From Bacteroidaceae bacterium (GTDB lineage: Bacteria > Bacteroidota > Bacteroidia > Bacteroidales > Bacteroidaceae): DNA of 64,000 bases. A model generated the notes under the pieces. It ran no database searches and had not been told where the DNA came from. It worked only from the letters and a program-made list of their open reading frames with translations. The position numbers were made by a program, and so were the translations under genes. The first letter of the stretch is position 1. The number at the start of each line of letters is the position of its first letter. The stretch lies in assembly GCA_017429525.1 (NCBI GenBank), contig JAFROT010000010.1, forward strand, positions 1 through 64,000, given 5' to 3'. Positions 61,811-64,000 of the stretch are shown one piece after another.

Positions 61811-61842
61811 CAAAGGTACAAAAAAACTTTTATCGATACCAA
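61811..61842 (-). promoter_or_regulatory. Promoter of the esterase gene
   Basis: TACCTTTG (61818-61811) with TTTGG/TTG (61842-61840) 21 nt upstream on the minus strand. Confidence 0.7.
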
Positions 61843-61882
61843 ACGCGGAAGGTGAAATGCGACAGATGAGGGTAAAAGTCGC

Positions 61883-62395
61883 CTACGAGAATACTTCGCG
61901 GATGATGTCCGCCATCTCGGCTGGGCTTTCCTTGAAGTCGCGGACAATCCACTCCAGCAAGATTCCATAGAGTGAGTAGGCGAAAAAGGAAGCTTTGTAC
62001 GCCTCATGGGGTTCTTCACAATGATGAGCATAGAGGATGGCGGTAAACGACTTGCTGATATCGTCCATCAAACCACGGCGATAGAGCAGGCGTGTCATGT
62101 CGCGAATCTCGTAGTTGTACTGGAAGAATGCATCTGCGTTGTCGAGCCTGAACTCGTCACGTATAGTCACTCCGTGCACCTCGGCCCACACTTGCCACTG
62201 CCGTATCATCTTGTACGTCACCGACTCATGCTTCGATCGGAAAGCACGGAACCACGATGAACGATGGTACCCGCTGACATCACATATCTGCTTCACCTGT
62301 ATCTCATTTAGAGGATATTTCTCCAGCAACCGTATGACAGCATCTGCCATACAGTCCTTCAAGAACTCTGACGGTATATTCTTCTCACTCTTCAT
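61883..62395 (-). CDS. TetR-family transcriptional regulator
   Basis: 170 residues from MKSEKNIPSEFLKDCMADAVIRLL at 62395. The in-frame ATG at 62437 is rejected because a TATCTTTG -7 box lies between it and 62395. N-terminal helix-turn-helix: KYPLNEIQVKQICDVSGYHRSSWFRAFRSKHESV; the remaining helices form the ligand/dimer domain. It lies directly upstream of the esterase-hydrolase genes in the same direction and is the obvious candidate regulator, though its ligand is unknown. Confidence 0.85.
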   Translation of the reverse strand: MKSEKNIPSEFLKDCMADAVIRLLEKYPLNEIQVKQICDVSGYHRSSWFRAFRSKHESVTYKMIRQWQVWAEVHGVTIRDEFRLDNADAFFQYNYEIRDMTRLLYRRGLMDDISKSFTAILYAHHCEEPHEAYKASFFAYSLYGILLEWIVRDFKESPAEMADIIREVFS

Positions 62396-62414
62396 CCACT
62401 TTGATTTTTTATTG

Positions 62415-62422
62415 CAAAGATA
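62415..62422 (-). promoter_or_regulatory. -7 box of the TetR-regulator gene
   Basis: TATCTTTG on the minus strand followed by GCAAT; places the transcript start near 62408 and fixes the ATG at 62395. Confidence 0.6.
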
Positions 62423-62437
62423 CGAGATCCCCATCAT

Positions 62438-62543
62438 GAAACGGCAATGCCCTCCGAAGTCTTCACTTCGGCTTTCATCACATCGCCCCTGCAGCCTATC
62501 AAGGCCGTTAGGAATAGATCAGTATGGGCAATAATCGTTTCAT
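62438..62543 (-). pseudogene. Frameshifted copy of the small lipoprotein gene
   Basis: From the ATG at 62543 it reads MKRLLPILIYS and stops, where the intact copy at 56239-56640 reads MKRLLPILIVFLTALIGC. One G is missing (ATCGTATTCC against ATCTATTCC). Similarity continues past the stop (ACGGCCTTGATAGGCTGC, GCCGAAGT) and ends near 62438 at the TetR promoter. The region upstream to about 62640, with the TATCTTTG box at 62601-62594, is also homologous. Confidence 0.8.
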
Positions 62544-62679
62544 TCTGCTTCCGGAACGAGGGCTTTCTCGAACGTTCTCACTACTTTCGGCCGCAAAGAT
62601 AGTGAAAAATCCGCATTTACGCTTCCCTTTGAGGTCAAAATCTCCAAGAACAACGGAATTTGCGGTTGCTTTTGCCTGA

Positions 62680-63117
62680 TTACCGGGTCGCGTCAGGCCA
62701 GAACCGTCCGAGCAATCGGCGCAGGAAGGAGAGCGACTTTCGGTTGCCTTGCCTGTCGATGTGGCAGAAGATGCCCGGTGCCTCCTCCACGGCCGCTGTG
62801 CCACGGGTGAAGGAGCGGGCACTCGTCCACCGGCAGGAAATGACGAGGCTGCCGCCCTTGTCGACATAGCCCCACTTGCCGCTTGAATCCTGCACCGCCG
62901 CTAAGTCCTCGCTGAACGAATAAGCGCGCTGCCACGTGCAGGGGATGACCAGCGTGCCGGCCTCGTCAATGAAGCCGTACAGCCCCCGTTCGTCCCGCAC
63001 CCATGCACGGCCACAGTGGAAGCCGCGGGCATCGCGCCACTGGCACGGAATGACGATGTTTCCGTCCTTATCGGCAAAGCCGAAAAGGCCTTGTTGCTTG
63101 ATGGGTTGCAGTTTCAT
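62680..63117 (-). CDS. WG-repeat protein
   Basis: 145 residues with no signal peptide. Three to four WG/KWG repeats: QGLFGFADKDGNIVIPCQW, RGLYGFIDEAGTLVIPCTW, SGKWGYVDKGGSLVISCRW and APGIFCHIDRQGN. Such repeats form beta structures of unknown binding role. A decayed paralogue lies at 56744-56956. The C-terminus LSFLRRLLGRFWPDATR is basic. Confidence 0.8.
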   Translation of the reverse strand: MKLQPIKQQGLFGFADKDGNIVIPCQWRDARGFHCGRAWVRDERGLYGFIDEAGTLVIPCTWQRAYSFSEDLAAVQDSSGKWGYVDKGGSLVISCRWTSARSFTRGTAAVEEAPGIFCHIDRQGNRKSLSFLRRLLGRFWPDATR

Positions 63118-63150
63118 TCCTTCGTTATTCAGTCAGACAATAAGATGCCT

Positions 63151-63843
63151 TCAATTGGCGTGTTCGGCTTCGGCGGCCTTCTCCACCAGCCGCTGTCCGA
63201 GTTCGTAGGCGTTCTGCAGGTCCACGGGGAAGTGCTCGTCGCGATAGCGGCGCTTGTCCTCTTCTGAGAAGAGGTTGAAGTCGTAGCGCGAGTAGTCGTT
63301 GAACTGATAGGTGTTGCAGGCATAGAGCGTCTCGGAGTAGCCGAAGATGTCGGCCATCACCTTCGTGTTCTCCTCCAGGATGGGCGGATAGCCGATCTCT
63401 CGCATGTAGGCCTCGGGGCAGTTCATGGTGAAGATCACGGCCGTGGGGACGACCTTCTCGCGCAGGCATACGTGCTTGCCGTTCTCGTAGAGGTAGGTGC
63501 CGACGGGGAAGCACAGGCGCTCCATGAACGAGCGCAGTTCGCCCGTGGGATAGCTGTAGTAGACGGGCGAGCCCAGCACGATGACATCAGCCTCGCGGCA
63601 GCGCTCCAGCACTGGGCGCAGGTCGTCCTTCAGCGCGCACACGCCATTGCACTTCGAGCCCTTCAGCTTGCAGGCGAAGCAGCTCTTGCAACCTCGGAAG
63701 TCGATGTCGTAGAGGTTCACCAGCTCACATTCCGCTCCCTTCGCCTCGGCGCCACGCATGGCGCTCTGGAGCATCAGAGCCGTATTCTTGTTCTTACGCG
63801 GACTGCCATTCACGAAGATGGCCTTGATCTGTTTCTTTTCCAT
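63151..63843 (-). CDS. Flavodoxin-family NAD(P)H-dependent FMN reductase-like protein
   Basis: 230 residues, flavodoxin-like fold: FVNGSPRKNKNTALMLQSAMRGAEAKG (FMN phosphate loop), CKSCFACKLKGSKCNG with a cluster-like set of cysteines, and VIVLGSPVYYSYPTGELRSFMERL (isoalloxazine loop). Cysteines resemble those of iron-sulfur flavoproteins (CxxCxxC...C), so it may carry a [4Fe-4S] cluster. Role probably redox maintenance; exact substrate unknown. Promoter TATCTTTG at 63884-63877. Confidence 0.87.
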   Translation of the reverse strand: MEKKQIKAIFVNGSPRKNKNTALMLQSAMRGAEAKGAECELVNLYDIDFRGCKSCFACKLKGSKCNGVCALKDDLRPVLERCREADVIVLGSPVYYSYPTGELRSFMERLCFPVGTYLYENGKHVCLREKVVPTAVIFTMNCPEAYMREIGYPPILEENTKVMADIFGYSETLYACNTYQFNDYSRYDFNLFSEEDKRRYRDEHFPVDLQNAYELGQRLVEKAAEAEHAN

Positions 63844-63876
63844 AGTCGATCGTATCGTTTTGATGTTTTAGCGGTG

Positions 63877-63884
63877 CAAAGATA
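63877..63884 (-). promoter_or_regulatory. -7 box of the flavodoxin-like gene
   Basis: TATCTTTG followed by GCACC on the minus strand, 34 nt before the ATG. The remaining bases to 64000 hold no recognised gene; a small hairpin GAGAAC/GTTCTC lies near 63950. Confidence 0.55.
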
Positions 63885-64000
63885 AGGAAAAAGACGAAAA
63901 CAATAACGAAAACGAAAACTTTTTTCAACGGGAACACGGAGCATTTCAGAGAACTGAGTGTTCTCGGAAAGCGCACGGGTGCAGTTGCGAACCACTTCTT

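Noticed and set aside
62396-62437. Longer TetR start at 62437
   Set aside because: A TATCTTTG -7 box lies at 62422-62415, so this part is not in the transcript; the homology to the lipoprotein copy also ends here.
63794-63995. Two short minus-strand frames at the right edge
   Set aside because: They overlap the promoter and start of the flavodoxin-like gene and show only low-complexity F/V/R residues.

Overview
The window comes from a Bacteroidota chromosome, most likely a Prevotella-like member of the Bacteroidales. The evidence is a SusC/SusD pair, the two-component system RprX/RprY, Bacteroidota-only families (DUF5606, DUF3276, DUF4924, an extended NusB), single-chain PurL, many promoters of the TAnnTTTG (-7) type, and secreted proteins ending in the short '(D/N)L(S/A)GRR(V/I)...GIYI..GKK' tail typical of Prevotella. 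Base composition is moderately GC-rich in genes and AT-rich between them. No rRNA, tRNA, transposase, phage or CRISPR locus was seen.

Layout. 0-6 kb: membrane pyrophosphatase hppA (cut by the window edge), a YgjP-type metallopeptidase, a GT2 glycosyltransferase and the tRNA methylthiotransferase mtaB. 5.8-8 kb: a tiny lipoprotein, the rpsF-rpsR-rplI operon and a 57-residue two-helix membrane protein. 8-13.7 kb: rprY/rprX, then two tandem secreted sialidases. 13.9-17.4 kb: a nusB-yajC-ybbR-coaE-DUF5606 housekeeping run. 17.5-23.1 kb: DUF3276, purL and a split chromate transporter pair. 23.4-26.1 kb: comEC, rpe and a 47-residue ORF coupled to rpe. 26.4-37.3 kb: an accessory block with SusC, SusD, a surface lipoprotein, a secreted C10 cysteine peptidase and an ECF sigma factor. 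37.4-48.8 kb: a long minus-strand run (lysE-like, DUF4924, rfbD, prfC, GH2 beta-galactosidase, sua5, clcA, four-helix-bundle protein, fmt). 49-51 kb: ROK glucokinase and pepT. 51.3-55.9 kb: adaptor and TolC genes without a pump, and a Na/Pi cotransporter. 56.2-64 kb: an accessory region with a multimodular glycoside hydrolase, an esterase, a TetR regulator, a WG-repeat protein, a flavodoxin-like protein and two decayed gene copies.

The sialidases, beta-galactosidase, multimodular hydrolase, esterase, SusCD system and secreted cysteine peptidase together suggest a host- or diet-glycoprotein forager that imports oligosaccharides or peptides and phosphorylates sugars with the ROK kinase.

The most unusual content is repetitive. 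(1) Four intergenic arrays (13.7, 26.4, 36.1 and 51.2 kb) are built of diverged units at a period of about 22 bp, each with a 14-nt often palindromic core. Two of them flank the SusCD/peptidase block and carry the same perfect or near-perfect palindrome at its outer edges. (2) A GC-rich hairpin element with G-quadruplex potential sits in frame inside housekeeping genes (hppA, mtaB, a chromate transporter, GH2), sometimes as inverted pairs. (3) A duplicated WG-repeat/lipoprotein gene pair has lost a different gene in each copy.
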